A stretch of DNA of 36,647 bases from Clostridia bacterium (GCA_017501105.1 JAFVXO010000039.1:1-36647), one strand, 5' to 3'; positions 24,999-33,024 are shown, counted from the stretch's first letter. Notes: a model not told the origin generated them from the sequence alone. Numbers and translations are program-made.

Positions 24999-26093
24999 TT
25001 ATACGTTAAACCTAAACAGTGTAACGTCGCCATCTTTCATGACGTATTCCTTGCCCTCGCTGCGGACCAAACCCTTCTCCTTGGCAGCGGCCATGGATCC
25101 GGATGCCACCAGGTCGTCAAAGGCCACAATCTCGGCGCGGATGAAACCGCGCTCAAAGTCCGAGTGAATTTTGCCGGCAGCTTGGGGAGCCTTGGTTCCT
25201 CTGACAATTGTCCATGCGCGAACCTCCTTGGGTCCTGCAGTCAGGTAGCTGATGAGCCCCAGGAGAGCATAGCTCTTCTTAATCAGCACATCCAGTCCAG
25301 TCTCAGTGATGCCCATCTCTTCCATGAACATGGCACATTCCTCCTCATCCAAGGCGATAATATCTGCCTCGAACTTGGCACAAATAACCATAACGTCGGA
25401 ATTCTCCGCTGCTGACAGTTCCTTGAGCCTCTTAACATAGTCGTTGTCAGGCTGTCCGATCTCGTCCTCGGAAATGTTTGCGGCGTAGAGTACAGGCTTG
25501 TCTGTCAGGAACATAATCTGATTGACAATGAATTGTTCTTCGGGAGTGAACTCCATGCTGCGAACGGGCAAACCGCCCTCCAAAACGGCATAGATGCGCT
25601 TGCACAGCTCAATCTCGGGCATAGCCTTCTTGTCACCACCCTTGGTAGTCTTCTGCAGGCGGTCAATGCGGCGCTCCAGCATTTCCATATCTGAGAGAAT
25701 CAGCTCCAGATTGATGGTGCCGACGTCGCGGATGGGGTCAACATTGCCATCTACGTGGGTGATGTTTTCGTCGTCAAAGCAGCGAACAACGTGCAAAATG
25801 GCGTCTACCTCGCGGATGTTGCTGAGGAACTTGTTTCCCAGTCCCTCGCCCTTGCTTGCACCCTTAACCAGACCTGCGATGTCCACAAACTCTACAATTG
25901 CAGGGGTGAACTTGTCGGGATTGTACATCTGGGCCAGATAGTCCAATCTGGTGTCAGGAACGGTAACAACGCCTACGTTAGGGTCTATGGTGCAAAAGGG
26001 GTAATTGGCCGCCTCGGCAGACTCCGCCTTGGTCAAGGCGTTAAACAGCGTACTCTTGCCAACGTTGGGCAGACCTACGATACCTATTTTCAT
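24999..26093 (-). CDS. ychF: Obg-family ATPase YchF
   Basis: A 364-aa translation-associated ATPase of the Obg family that binds ribosomes and responds to redox stress. G1 is GIVGLPNVGKSTLFNAL, followed by NYPFCTIDPNVGVV. G3 is VDIAGLVKGASKGEGLGNKFL. A helical insertion follows, and the C-terminal TGS-type domain begins near LTAGPKEVRAW and ends VEDGDVTLFRFNV-like (MKDGDVTLFRFNV). The family has ATP rather than GTP preference. The start has AGGAGATAAACGAGC upstream and a consensus promoter (TTGAGA-17-TATAAT). The gene is full length and alone in its operon. Confidence 0.96.
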   Translation of the reverse strand: MKIGIVGLPNVGKSTLFNALTKAESAEAANYPFCTIDPNVGVVTVPDTRLDYLAQMYNPDKFTPAIVEFVDIAGLVKGASKGEGLGNKFLSNIREVDAILHVVRCFDDENITHVDGNVDPIRDVGTINLELILSDMEMLERRIDRLQKTTKGGDKKAMPEIELCKRIYAVLEGGLPVRSMEFTPEEQFIVNQIMFLTDKPVLYAANISEDEIGQPDNDYVKRLKELSAAENSDVMVICAKFEADIIALDEEECAMFMEEMGITETGLDVLIKKSYALLGLISYLTAGPKEVRAWTIVRGTKAPQAAGKIHSDFERGFIRAEIVAFDDLVASGSMAAAKEKGLVRSEGKEYVMKDGDVTLFRFNV

Positions 26094-26141
26094 GCTCGTT
26101 TATCTCCTAAAAGAATTGTCGGATTTTTTTGGTTTCGGTTC

Positions 26142-26170
26142 ATTATATTACATCGGTGTCGACTTCTCAA
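26142..26170 (-). promoter_or_regulatory. Promoter of ychF
   Basis: On the minus strand TTGAGA (26170-26165), a 17-nt spacer and TATAAT (26147-26142), about 49 nt before the start. Confidence 0.75.
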
Positions 26171-26256
26171 ACAATTTGTCAAAAAGGTCTCCAAAACCAT
26201 CGATAATCTTACATTGTTTTGCCTGTCCAAGACTGTTAGATTTTGGAGGAAGGGCG

Positions 26257-26541
26257 GTGAGATTTATGCTTTTTGGGATGATGGGAGAGAGGGGGTCTGC
26301 CACAGTTGAGGCTGTAATAGTCAGCGTGGTGATTTTGGCTTGTAGTTTGTGGGGGTATACGGGGTTGCTTAGCCAGGTAAAAACCTTGCTAAGCGTTGCG
26401 GCTAACGGAGATGGTAGGGATGCTGAGTTTACGGAGCCATGTAAGTTCTGCCACGCCCTGTACAAGGCAGATAAATTTGGTGATTTATTTTTGGAAGGCA
26501 TTGACTTGTTTGTAGACGAACTAAAGGGTAAGAACCAATGA
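26257..26541 (+). CDS. Short TadE/prepilin-like membrane protein
   Basis: A 94-aa protein starting with GTG, chosen because TTGGAGGA lies 6 nt upstream; an ATG three codons later is possible. The N-terminal RGSATVEAVIVSVVILACSLWGY has the G-x-x-T-V-E-A form of TadE-type pilins and pseudopilins: a glycine-adjacent cut site, glutamate near +5, then a hydrophobic helix. The rest is a short polar tail with one CxxC (CKFC). It overlaps the next gene by 4 nt (ATGA). It is probably membrane-inserted and pilin-like. The tail is too short for a full TadE. Confidence 0.65.
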   Translation: MRFMLFGMMGERGSATVEAVIVSVVILACSLWGYTGLLSQVKTLLSVAANGDGRDAEFTEPCKFCHALYKADKFGDLFLEGIDLFVDELKGKNQ

Positions 26542-27743
26542 ATCTGCTGACACGGAGAGACGGCACTGTGACGTTGTTTGCTACAGTAGTCATATTGCCT
26601 GTGGTGATAGTTGCACTGGTTGTGGCAGAGATTGGAGGAGGTGCACTGGAGACTGCCAGGCTCAGGTCCAGCTTGCTCAGGTATGTCATGTCTGTAGCTG
26701 CAGGATATGACCAGAATCTATTGTCCGATTATGGGCTATATGGCATAACTCGGGAACAATCCGGTTTTTGGGCTGGGGCAGAGATATCGCCGGACATTAC
26801 ACTGACTCAATCCTTGGCAGACAGCCAGGTGCTGGAGGACGCTATAGTTTCTGCGGGCATGGGCCTATGGGACTACGTGGCCGTAGAAAGGGTGGTCTCA
26901 AAGGTGATTACTCTAGGGGAGTATTTTGGCCTGGTAGGGGCAGAAGAAATGCTGGAGGATGCGTCAAAACATGCCGCTGAGATTACGGCCCAGGCAGCAG
27001 GAGAGATTATCCTACAGAATCTGCCTCACATAGATCTGGAGGAGATATTCGATGCGATTTGTAACATGGCATCTGCTCTGGGAGATAACTGGGTTGCAGT
27101 GGGTGGAGAGTGGCTATGGAATAATGGGGACAAGGGGTTATCTCTAAATTTCTCGGGAATTGTAGCAGAGGCAAAGTGCTGGATACGGGAATTTGTGCAC
27201 GCAGACCTGGTTGAAAGAGTACGGGAAGGAGTAGGATGTACCTCGTATATCCTTTTCTACATGACGGCATACAATCGAACATTAGATAGGCACAGTGTAT
27301 TAAGGAGCGCTGAGACAGAGTATTGCATATTTGGGTATAACGTAGGATCTCTCAATATTATGGAGAGCTATCAGCGGATTTTTAAGATGCGACTGGCGAT
27401 CAATTTGGTGGACTATTTGATAAACACAGATATTCCGGAGATAGATACCAGGATTGTCTGTGCATGTATTTTAGCAGTGGTTGCCACATTGTCGGATGTG
27501 GTTTCCCTTATGGCAGGGGAAGCTGTTTCTCTGGCTCCTCATCTTGATATGGTAGATACCGATTATACGGATTATCTTGCTGTAATGCTGCTGACTACAA
27601 ATGGAACGCTATTACTTGCCAGGATAGGCGATATTATCAATATGAATTTGGCGACTAATAACCAGAGATCAGGCCTGGAGGACTACTTTACATGCATTAC
27701 GGCAACTATGGATAAAGAAAAATTTACATATGAGTACAAATAA
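26538..27743 (+). CDS. DUF5702-like / TadG-like membrane-anchored protein
   Basis: A 401-aa protein. The N-terminus, RRDGTVTLFATVVILPVVIVALVVAEIGGGALETARLR, is a single hydrophobic anchor typical of TadG/DUF5702 proteins. The next block, SLLRYVMSVAAGYDQNLLSDYGLYGIT, matches the characteristic 'AxYD..LL..YGLY' of DUF5702. The remainder is mostly helical and outside, with a hydrophobic segment near 300-325 (IVCACILAVVATLSDVVSLM). In related bacteria such proteins lie within Tad/Flp-type loci between TadE-like genes. It overlaps both neighbours (4 and 14 nt), so the three are translationally coupled. Confidence 0.72.
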   Translation: MNLLTRRDGTVTLFATVVILPVVIVALVVAEIGGGALETARLRSSLLRYVMSVAAGYDQNLLSDYGLYGITREQSGFWAGAEISPDITLTQSLADSQVLEDAIVSAGMGLWDYVAVERVVSKVITLGEYFGLVGAEEMLEDASKHAAEITAQAAGEIILQNLPHIDLEEIFDAICNMASALGDNWVAVGGEWLWNNGDKGLSLNFSGIVAEAKCWIREFVHADLVERVREGVGCTSYILFYMTAYNRTLDRHSVLRSAETEYCIFGYNVGSLNIMESYQRIFKMRLAINLVDYLINTDIPEIDTRIVCACILAVVATLSDVVSLMAGEAVSLAPHLDMVDTDYTDYLAVMLLTTNGTLLLARIGDIINMNLATNNQRSGLEDYFTCITATMDKEKFTYEYK

Positions 27744-28425
27744 TAGAGGCAGTATTACTGTGGAGGCAGCAATTGTGGTGCCAATAGTGTTAATCGTGAT
27801 AGTGTCTGTGACCTTGTCGGTGTTTGGAATAACTGTTTCAATTGCCCTTACAAACCTAACAGCTGATGTGACTAACACGCTTGCAGCAAGGTCCACGCTC
27901 TACAATATGCGGGGGACAAACTCTACAGACAGGAGCATAGTAGAGGCTACAGTAGATGAGTGTCTCGGAGGAACAGTGCTGGAGCGGGACAGGATAGTTG
28001 TCAAAAGGGTAGTGCTTCCGTATGCAGGATCAGGAGAGACCATTGAGCTGTCACTGGAATATGACTTGGGGTTAAACGGATTTATGGGAGGACTCCTGAA
28101 CAATCCCGTATGTTTTGCACTACAGAGGGCCTGGATAGATCAGCGCATATCCGTAGAAGATATATTAGCTAAACTGGGATCACATGCATATCGATGGGCT
28201 ATGAGTACAGGCTATCCAGGGGTATTATCGGAAAATTCGCCAGACAGGGAGAGTATTGTCTGTGTAACAGATACAGGAAACAAATACCATAGGTCATGGT
28301 GTAACTGCCTTAGATATTCCTGCCAGGAGATAACTTTTGGTGAAGCGATTAAGAAGGGATATACCCCATGTGAATTTTGTGTACTTATGACTGCGGAAAT
28401 TATTGGTTATCCGTTACAAAAATGA
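27730..28425 (+). CDS. TadE-like protein with C-terminal KYHxxxC...PCxxC domain
   Basis: A 231-aa protein. NNRGSITVEAAIVVPIVLIVIVSVTLSVFG is a textbook TadE-type N-terminus. An outer domain of about 130 aa follows. The C-terminus, VCVTDTGNKYHRSWCNCLRYS...GYTPCEFC, is a four-ligand Cys/His motif resembling the Ada-type metal-binding module that caps many clostridial surface proteins. It may bind zinc outside the cell (inference). The start overlaps the preceding gene by 14 nt and its own ribosome site is weak, so coupled translation is likely. No tadA, tadB, tadC or prepilin peptidase is nearby. Confidence 0.75.
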   Translation: MSTNNRGSITVEAAIVVPIVLIVIVSVTLSVFGITVSIALTNLTADVTNTLAARSTLYNMRGTNSTDRSIVEATVDECLGGTVLERDRIVVKRVVLPYAGSGETIELSLEYDLGLNGFMGGLLNNPVCFALQRAWIDQRISVEDILAKLGSHAYRWAMSTGYPGVLSENSPDRESIVCVTDTGNKYHRSWCNCLRYSCQEITFGEAIKKGYTPCEFCVLMTAEIIGYPLQK

Positions 28426-28437
28426 GTAGTAGAAAAT

Positions 28438-28452
28438 AAGGAGGATATGTAA
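28438..28452 (+). other. Ribosome-site plus start-stop (ATG TAA)
   Basis: AAGGAGG at 28438-28444 is followed at 28447 by ATG and immediately by TAA. It is either a degenerate remnant of a gene start or a ribosome-stalling minimal frame. An AT palindrome (AAAAAATATTTTTT) follows. Confidence 0.35.
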
Positions 28453-28540
28453 ATAAAAAATATTTTTTCCTGTAGGCCCTGACTTATGGGGCTAGACACT
28501 ATATAGACGTCAATCGACTTTTTTTGCCAACATTCATTGG

Positions 28541-28568
28541 TTGTCAACAAAATTCTTGGTGTTATAAT
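28541..28568 (+). promoter_or_regulatory. Promoter of the MetH-like gene
   Basis: TTGTCA (28541-28546), a 16-nt spacer and consensus TATAAT (28563-28568). The expected RNA start (near 28575) coincides with the perfect hairpin GCACCA-TTCA-TGGTGC (28575-28590). Confidence 0.75.
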
Positions 28569-28621
28569 TGGGAAGCACCATTCATGGTGCGTATATAGAC
28601 ACAGATTTTTGGGGGATAGCC

Positions 28622-29905
28622 TTGAACATTTTACAGGCAATGAGAGAGAGAGTTTTATTGTACGATGGCGCCAAGAGCGCTTTTGTCGTTTCGCTATCTT
28701 CTGCCTCTGTAGATGTGCCGGATATCCACAATATCAGCAACCCCAGTGTAGTCAGAGAGGTCTACAGGACCTATTATCAGGCAGGCAGCGATTGTCTGCA
28801 GACCCTTACATACAACAGCAACCGAGTCAAACTCCACGAGTGCGGCATGGAGGACAAGCTCCGTGAGATTATCGACAGGAGTATTGGCCTTGCCAGAGAG
28901 GTGGTAGGCGACAAGTGCTATGTTATCGGTACTGCGGGCCCCCTTGGCAAGTTGTTGCGTCCCATCGGAGATTTGACAATCGAGAGAACATACGAATTGT
29001 TTGCAGAGCAATTGGCTTTGTTTGAGGAGTTCGGTGCAGATGCCATTCACTTGGATGGTTTCAAGAGTATGAAGGAGCTCAAGGTAGCTCTTATGGCAGC
29101 TAAGGAAAATACCAAGTTGCCTGTTATCTGCGGTGTCTCTGTAGAAAAGAACGGCAAGACTCTGATGGGCGAGGATATTTGCTCCATGGCGGTTACGATG
29201 AAGTCTCTGGGAGCAGATGTTATTTCCCTTAGTGATGGCGACGGAGCAGCATCTATGGTAAGAACCTGTGCAGCAGCAGCACAGAGCGGACAGATGCTTT
29301 GCGTAAGGCCCAATGCAGGCACCCCATATATTGTTGGCGACAGATTAGTCTCTCCAGACAGTGATGATGCCATCAGCCAGTTTTGCGAGGAATATATTCA
29401 CTCGGGAGCCAGATTAATTGGAGGCACATTTGGCACGTCTCCCAGGACTATTGAGATTATCAGGGAGACTCTGGGCAACTTATCTGTACCTGCTTGGACG
29501 ACCAATGATGACAGGCTGCATCCGTGGCTGACGGGAGGCAATTCCCGGGTGCGCATTGACAGAAGTTTCCATCCTCTGTCGGTACATGAGGTTATTGGAC
29601 CTGAGCCGGTTATTGATCTGGATGACATGTTCGATGTAATCAGGGAGATTGCCGGACGCAAGTGTGACGTTCTATATTTAGACGTAGATAAGGCTATGGA
29701 TGAGGAGCTGCCTATCGAGTATGTTCTCGGTGATATGCAGACATATATCAAGAGGCCAATTGTATTCAGGTCTTCCAACGCAGGAATGTTGGAGAAGGCT
29801 GTGCGCAGCTACAATGGCAGACCCGGTATAGTTACAGATAGCGATATTTCGGCTGGGATTGCTCGCAAGTACGGCTGTTTGGAGTTTTCTAACTCTCTTT
29901 GCTAA
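28622..29905 (+). CDS. MetH-like homocysteine methyltransferase-fold protein lacking zinc cysteines
   Basis: A 427-aa protein built as a homocysteine S-methyltransferase domain (about 1-290) followed by a truncated pterin-binding-like segment (about 310-425). The fold is recognisable from ERVLLYDGA (cf. ERIL-DGAMGTM), CYVIGTAGPLGKLLRP, GADAIHLDGF, LPVICGVSVEKNGKTLMGED, VRPNAGTP and the final LPIEYVLGDMQ...RPIVFRSSNAGMLEKAVRSYNGRPGIVTD. The catalytic zinc ligands are absent. The GLNC cysteine is replaced in ISLSDG (D205), and the vicinal GGCCGT pair reads GGTFGT (T269, F270). Methyltransfer by the usual mechanism is therefore unlikely. TTG at 28622 is preferred (GGGGGATAGCC upstream). ATG at 28640 is the alternative. 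Confidence 0.82.
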   Translation: MNILQAMRERVLLYDGAKSAFVVSLSSASVDVPDIHNISNPSVVREVYRTYYQAGSDCLQTLTYNSNRVKLHECGMEDKLREIIDRSIGLAREVVGDKCYVIGTAGPLGKLLRPIGDLTIERTYELFAEQLALFEEFGADAIHLDGFKSMKELKVALMAAKENTKLPVICGVSVEKNGKTLMGEDICSMAVTMKSLGADVISLSDGDGAASMVRTCAAAAQSGQMLCVRPNAGTPYIVGDRLVSPDSDDAISQFCEEYIHSGARLIGGTFGTSPRTIEIIRETLGNLSVPAWTTNDDRLHPWLTGGNSRVRIDRSFHPLSVHEVIGPEPVIDLDDMFDVIREIAGRKCDVLYLDVDKAMDEELPIEYVLGDMQTYIKRPIVFRSSNAGMLEKAVRSYNGRPGIVTDSDISAGIARKYGCLEFSNSLC

Positions 29906-29925
29906 ATCTCTGATATGACTACCAC

Positions 29926-29952
29926 AGGACGCGATAATTACGTGTCCTTTTA
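29926..29952 (+). terminator. Terminator after the MetH-like gene
   Basis: AGGACGCG pairs with CGTGTCCT around ATAATTA (one G-T pair), followed by TTTAT. Confidence 0.75.
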
Positions 29953-29961
29953 TATTTATAG

Positions 29962-29990
29962 TTAACAGCAAGCAAAATTAGTGATACAAT
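29962..29990 (+). promoter_or_regulatory. Promoter of thrS
   Basis: TTAACA (29962-29967), a 17-nt spacer and TACAAT (29985-29990). The leader is too short for a T-box. Confidence 0.6.
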
Positions 29991-30035
29991 ACTTAGAATT
30001 GTTTTAGCAATAGATCTCACAAAGGGGTATTTGAT

Positions 30036-31940
30036 ATGAATATAAAATTACTGGACGGTAGCATTATCGAGGTAGAGCAGGGTACTGCTGTTATTGATAT
30101 TGCAGCATCTATCAGCAAGAGCCTGGCCAAGGCCGCCTGTGCAGCCAAGGTCAACGGAGAGGTTGTGGACCTTAGGACTGTCATAAACGATGATTGCGAG
30201 CTGGCCATCTTGACCTTCAATGATCCCGAGGGCAGGCATGTATACTGGCACACCTCAGCTCACATTATGGCTCAGGCAGTCAAGAGATTGTTCCCTGGTG
30301 TCAAATGCGCCATTGGCCCTGCATTGGAAAATGGATTCTATTACGATTTCGATACACCTCAACCCTTTACTCCCGACGATCTGGCAGCCATTGAAAAGGA
30401 AATGGAGAAGATCATCAGAGAGAACATCGCCATCGAGAGATTTACTCTGGAGAGACAGGAGGCTATTGCATATATGCAGAGCCTCAACGAGATATATAAG
30501 GTACAGCTCATCGAAGAACTGCCCGAGGATGCAGTTATTTCCTTCTACAGGCAGGGAGACTACACCGATCTGTGCGTAGGTCCTCACCTCATGAGCACAG
30601 GTCGCGTCAGGGCATACAAGATTACCCAGGTGGCCGGCGCATACTGGAAGGGAGATCAGGCTAACCAGCAGTTGCAGAGAGTATACGGCATATCCTTCAC
30701 AGACAAGAAGGACATGGACCAGTACTTTGCACGTCTGGAGGAGGCCAAGAAGAGAGATCACCGTAAGATTGGCAAGGAGCTGGGCCTCTTTATGATTACA
30801 GACGAGGGCCCCGGTTTTCCATTCTTCTTGCCCAAGGGCACTGTGCTTAAGAATACCCTTATCGATTATTGGAGAGAGATTCATAAGAGATATGGTTATG
30901 TGGAGGTTTCCACTCCCATGATTCTTAACAGACAGTTATGGGAGCGCAGCGGTCATTGGGGCCACTACAAGCAGAACATGTATACCACTGTTATCGACGA
31001 GCAGGACTTTGCTATCAAGCCAATGAACTGCCCCGGCGGCATGCTTGTTTACAAGTCTGAGCCCCACTCATACAAGGAGTTGCCTCTGAGAGTGGGAGAA
31101 CTGGGTCTGGTTCACAGACATGAGCTGTCAGGTGCGCTCAACGGACTTTTCCGCGTGCGCTGTTTCACTCAGGACGACGCCCATATCTTCATGTCATGGG
31201 ATCAGATGAGAGACGAGATTAAGAGAGTTGTAACCCTCTTTGACGAGGTCTATTCTACATTTGGTTTGCCCTATACCATCGAGCTGTCCACTATGCCCGA
31301 CGACCACATGGGAGATGAAAAGGATTGGGAGTTCGCACAGGAGACACTTAAGGCGGCCATTACAGACATGGGCAAGACCTATCAGGTTAACGAAGGTGAC
31401 GGCGCATTCTATGGTCCTAAGCTTGACTTCCACCTGGAGGATTCCATGGGACGTACATGGCAGTGCGGAACCATTCAGCTGGACATGCAACTGCCTGAGA
31501 GATTCGAACTGGAATATACAGGAGCAGATGGAGAGAAGCATCGCCCCGTTATGATTCACAGAGTTGTATTTGGATCTATCGAGCGTTTCATTGGCGTTAT
31601 TACAGAGCACTTTGCAGGCGCATATCCCACATGGCTGGCACCTGTGCAGGTCAAAGTAATCACAATTGCAGAAAAGCACAGAGAGTACGCCCAGAGCGTC
31701 ATGGATAAGCTGAACGCGGCAGGTATCAGAGCTGAGCTGGACGACCGCAACGAAAAGGTGGGCTACAAGATCCGCGAGGCACAGCTTAGCAAGATTCCCT
31801 ACATGTTTGTAGTTGGAGACAAGGAGGCTGAGGAAGGTGCTGTGGCCGTTCGCTCCCGCAAAGAGGGCGACAAGGGCGCTATTCTCCTGGATGAGGTTTT
31901 GGAAAATATCAAGGGCGAAATTACCTCTCGTAGCCTGTAA
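30036..31940 (+). CDS. thrS: Threonyl-tRNA synthetase
   Basis: A 634-aa class II synthetase that charges tRNA-Thr. Domain order is normal: TGS domain (1-60), the N2 editing domain starting near HVYWHTSAHIMAQAVK with the H-x-x-x-H motif, the catalytic core, and the C-terminal anticodon-binding domain (from about WLAPVQVKVITIAEKH). Zinc-binding Cys is in KPMNCPGGM, with the partner histidines downstream. The class II motif 2 region is RVGELGLVHRHELSGALNGLFRVR, and motif 3 is PVMIHRVVFGSIERFIGVI. The start follows AAAGGGGTATTTGAT. The upstream region of about 45 nt holds a promoter but no T-box. Confidence 0.98.
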   Translation: MNIKLLDGSIIEVEQGTAVIDIAASISKSLAKAACAAKVNGEVVDLRTVINDDCELAILTFNDPEGRHVYWHTSAHIMAQAVKRLFPGVKCAIGPALENGFYYDFDTPQPFTPDDLAAIEKEMEKIIRENIAIERFTLERQEAIAYMQSLNEIYKVQLIEELPEDAVISFYRQGDYTDLCVGPHLMSTGRVRAYKITQVAGAYWKGDQANQQLQRVYGISFTDKKDMDQYFARLEEAKKRDHRKIGKELGLFMITDEGPGFPFFLPKGTVLKNTLIDYWREIHKRYGYVEVSTPMILNRQLWERSGHWGHYKQNMYTTVIDEQDFAIKPMNCPGGMLVYKSEPHSYKELPLRVGELGLVHRHELSGALNGLFRVRCFTQDDAHIFMSWDQMRDEIKRVVTLFDEVYSTFGLPYTIELSTMPDDHMGDEKDWEFAQETLKAAITDMGKTYQVNEGDGAFYGPKLDFHLEDSMGRTWQCGTIQLDMQLPERFELEYTGADGEKHRPVMIHRVVFGSIERFIGVITEHFAGAYPTWLAPVQVKVITIAEKHREYAQSVMDKLNAAGIRAELDDRNEKVGYKIREAQLSKIPYMFVVGDKEAEEGAVAVRSRKEGDKGAILLDEVLENIKGEITSRSL

Positions 31941-31982
31941 AAACAAGGCGAAATTTGTTTAAAAAACAATGAATTTTGGTGC

Positions 31983-32011
31983 TTGACAGACTTGGTGCAT
32001 CAGTGTATTAT
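31983..32011 (+). promoter_or_regulatory. Promoter of tRNA-Glu
   Basis: Consensus TTGACA (31983-31988), a 17-nt spacer and TATTAT (32006-32011), 8 nt before the tRNA 5' end. Confidence 0.85.
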
Positions 32012-32019
32012 AGTCGCAC

Positions 32020-32095
32020 GGCCCATTGGTCAAGCGGCCTAAGACTCCGCCCTCTCACGGCGGCAACAGCGGTTCGAATCCGCTATGGGTCACCA
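32020..32095 (+). tRNA. tRNA-Glu (anticodon CTC)
   Basis: A 76-nt tRNA with encoded CCA. GGCCCAT pairs with ATGGGTC (one G-U). The anticodon stem CCGCC/GGCGG encloses CTCTCAC, giving anticodon CTC for GAG codons. The T-arm contains GGTTCGAATCC. GAG is by far the more common Glu codon in the flanking genes. Confidence 0.95.
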
Positions 32096-32100
32096 ATATG

Positions 32101-32137
32101 GACGCCTAGGCAAATAGCCTGGGCGTTTTCTTTTTTC
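32101..32137 (+). terminator. Terminator of tRNA-Glu, abutting the next start
   Basis: ACGCCTAGGC pairs with GCCTGGGCGT (10 bp with one G-U), followed by TTTTCTTTTTT. The next ATG is 11 nt downstream. Confidence 0.85.
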
Positions 32138-32148
32138 AAGGAACGCAC

Positions 32149-32982
32149 ATGACAGACGCACATAACATTCGACTTGTAGTTGCAGACATGGATGGGACTT
32201 TTCTGCGTCGGGATAAGTCTATGTCTCCACGCAACAAGGAGGCTGTTCGTCTGCTACACAGTCATGGTATAGGGTTTACTTTTTGTACTGGAAGAATAGC
32301 CACGCAGACCTTTGTGTATTGCAAGGAACTGGAGCAACAGACTCCCATACTCACGTCCCAAGGAGCGGTGGTTTGGGATCCTGTAGAAAACAGGCCCATT
32401 CATGCCAAATACATGGACACAGATGAGGCTGTCCGGGTGGCAGACTTTTGTCATGAGGGCAATTATGATAACGTGGTGCTTACTCATGGGCCGGTGTATT
32501 GTACGCCAGACAGCGGCAGACTCTGGAACTACCGTCGCAACAATGAACTTGCCAGTGCTATTGGAGTACCTCTCATGGACCTGCGGGAGCTGTCGACTGA
32601 CCATGAGTTTTTCCGGGATTTGCAGATATCAAAAATGCTTATTTATGAGCATGACCAGGTGAAATTCCATAGGGCCCGACAGTTTTTGGACAGTTTGGAG
32701 TTTTCTGGTTATACAGTATCGGATCCGGGACTGTTGGACATAACCGTGGCAGGGGAGAATAAGGGAACGGGAGTCCTGCACTTGTCTGAAATTATGGGTG
32801 TTTCTCCGGAGGAAATATGTGTGTTTGGCGACTACTACAACGACCTCGACATGTTCAGGGAAGCTGGCCTGTCAGTGGCCATGGGCAACGCTCCTGAAGA
32901 GGTCAAGGCTGCGGCAGATATGGTTGCTCCAACCAACGAGGAGGATGGCTTTGCCATAATGGTGGAGAGCTTTTTTGATTGA
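32149..32982 (+). CDS. Cof-type HAD superfamily phosphatase
   Basis: A 277-aa HAD hydrolase of the Cof/YbjI-type (subclass IIB). Motif I is VVADMDGTFL (nucleophile and acid Asp). Motif II is FTFCTGR (Thr at the phosphate site). The C2-type cap follows, about 85-195. Motif III/IV is CVFGDYYNDLDMFREAG, followed by SVAMGNAPEEVKAAA. The substrate is unknown; sugar phosphates or pyridoxal phosphate are common in the family. The start follows AAGGAACGCAC and lies 11 nt after the tRNA-Glu terminator, with no room for its own promoter. The tRNA-Pro promoter overlaps its stop codon. Confidence 0.93.
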   Translation: MTDAHNIRLVVADMDGTFLRRDKSMSPRNKEAVRLLHSHGIGFTFCTGRIATQTFVYCKELEQQTPILTSQGAVVWDPVENRPIHAKYMDTDEAVRVADFCHEGNYDNVVLTHGPVYCTPDSGRLWNYRRNNELASAIGVPLMDLRELSTDHEFFRDLQISKMLIYEHDQVKFHRARQFLDSLEFSGYTVSDPGLLDITVAGENKGTGVLHLSEIMGVSPEEICVFGDYYNDLDMFREAGLSVAMGNAPEEVKAAADMVAPTNEEDGFAIMVESFFD

Positions 32983-33007
32983 CAGCGTCATAGGGGTGAA
33001 ATATAAT
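32979..33007 (+). promoter_or_regulatory. Promoter of tRNA-Pro
   Basis: TTGACA (32979-32984), a 17-nt spacer and TATAAT (33002-33007), both consensus. The -35 overlaps the HAD gene stop codon TGA. Confidence 0.85.
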
Positions 33008-33024
33008 GATGACTGCTTTATTTT

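Noticed and set aside
29953-30035. T-box leader before thrS
   Set aside because: Only about 45 nt lie between promoter and start, with no T-box sequence or terminator.
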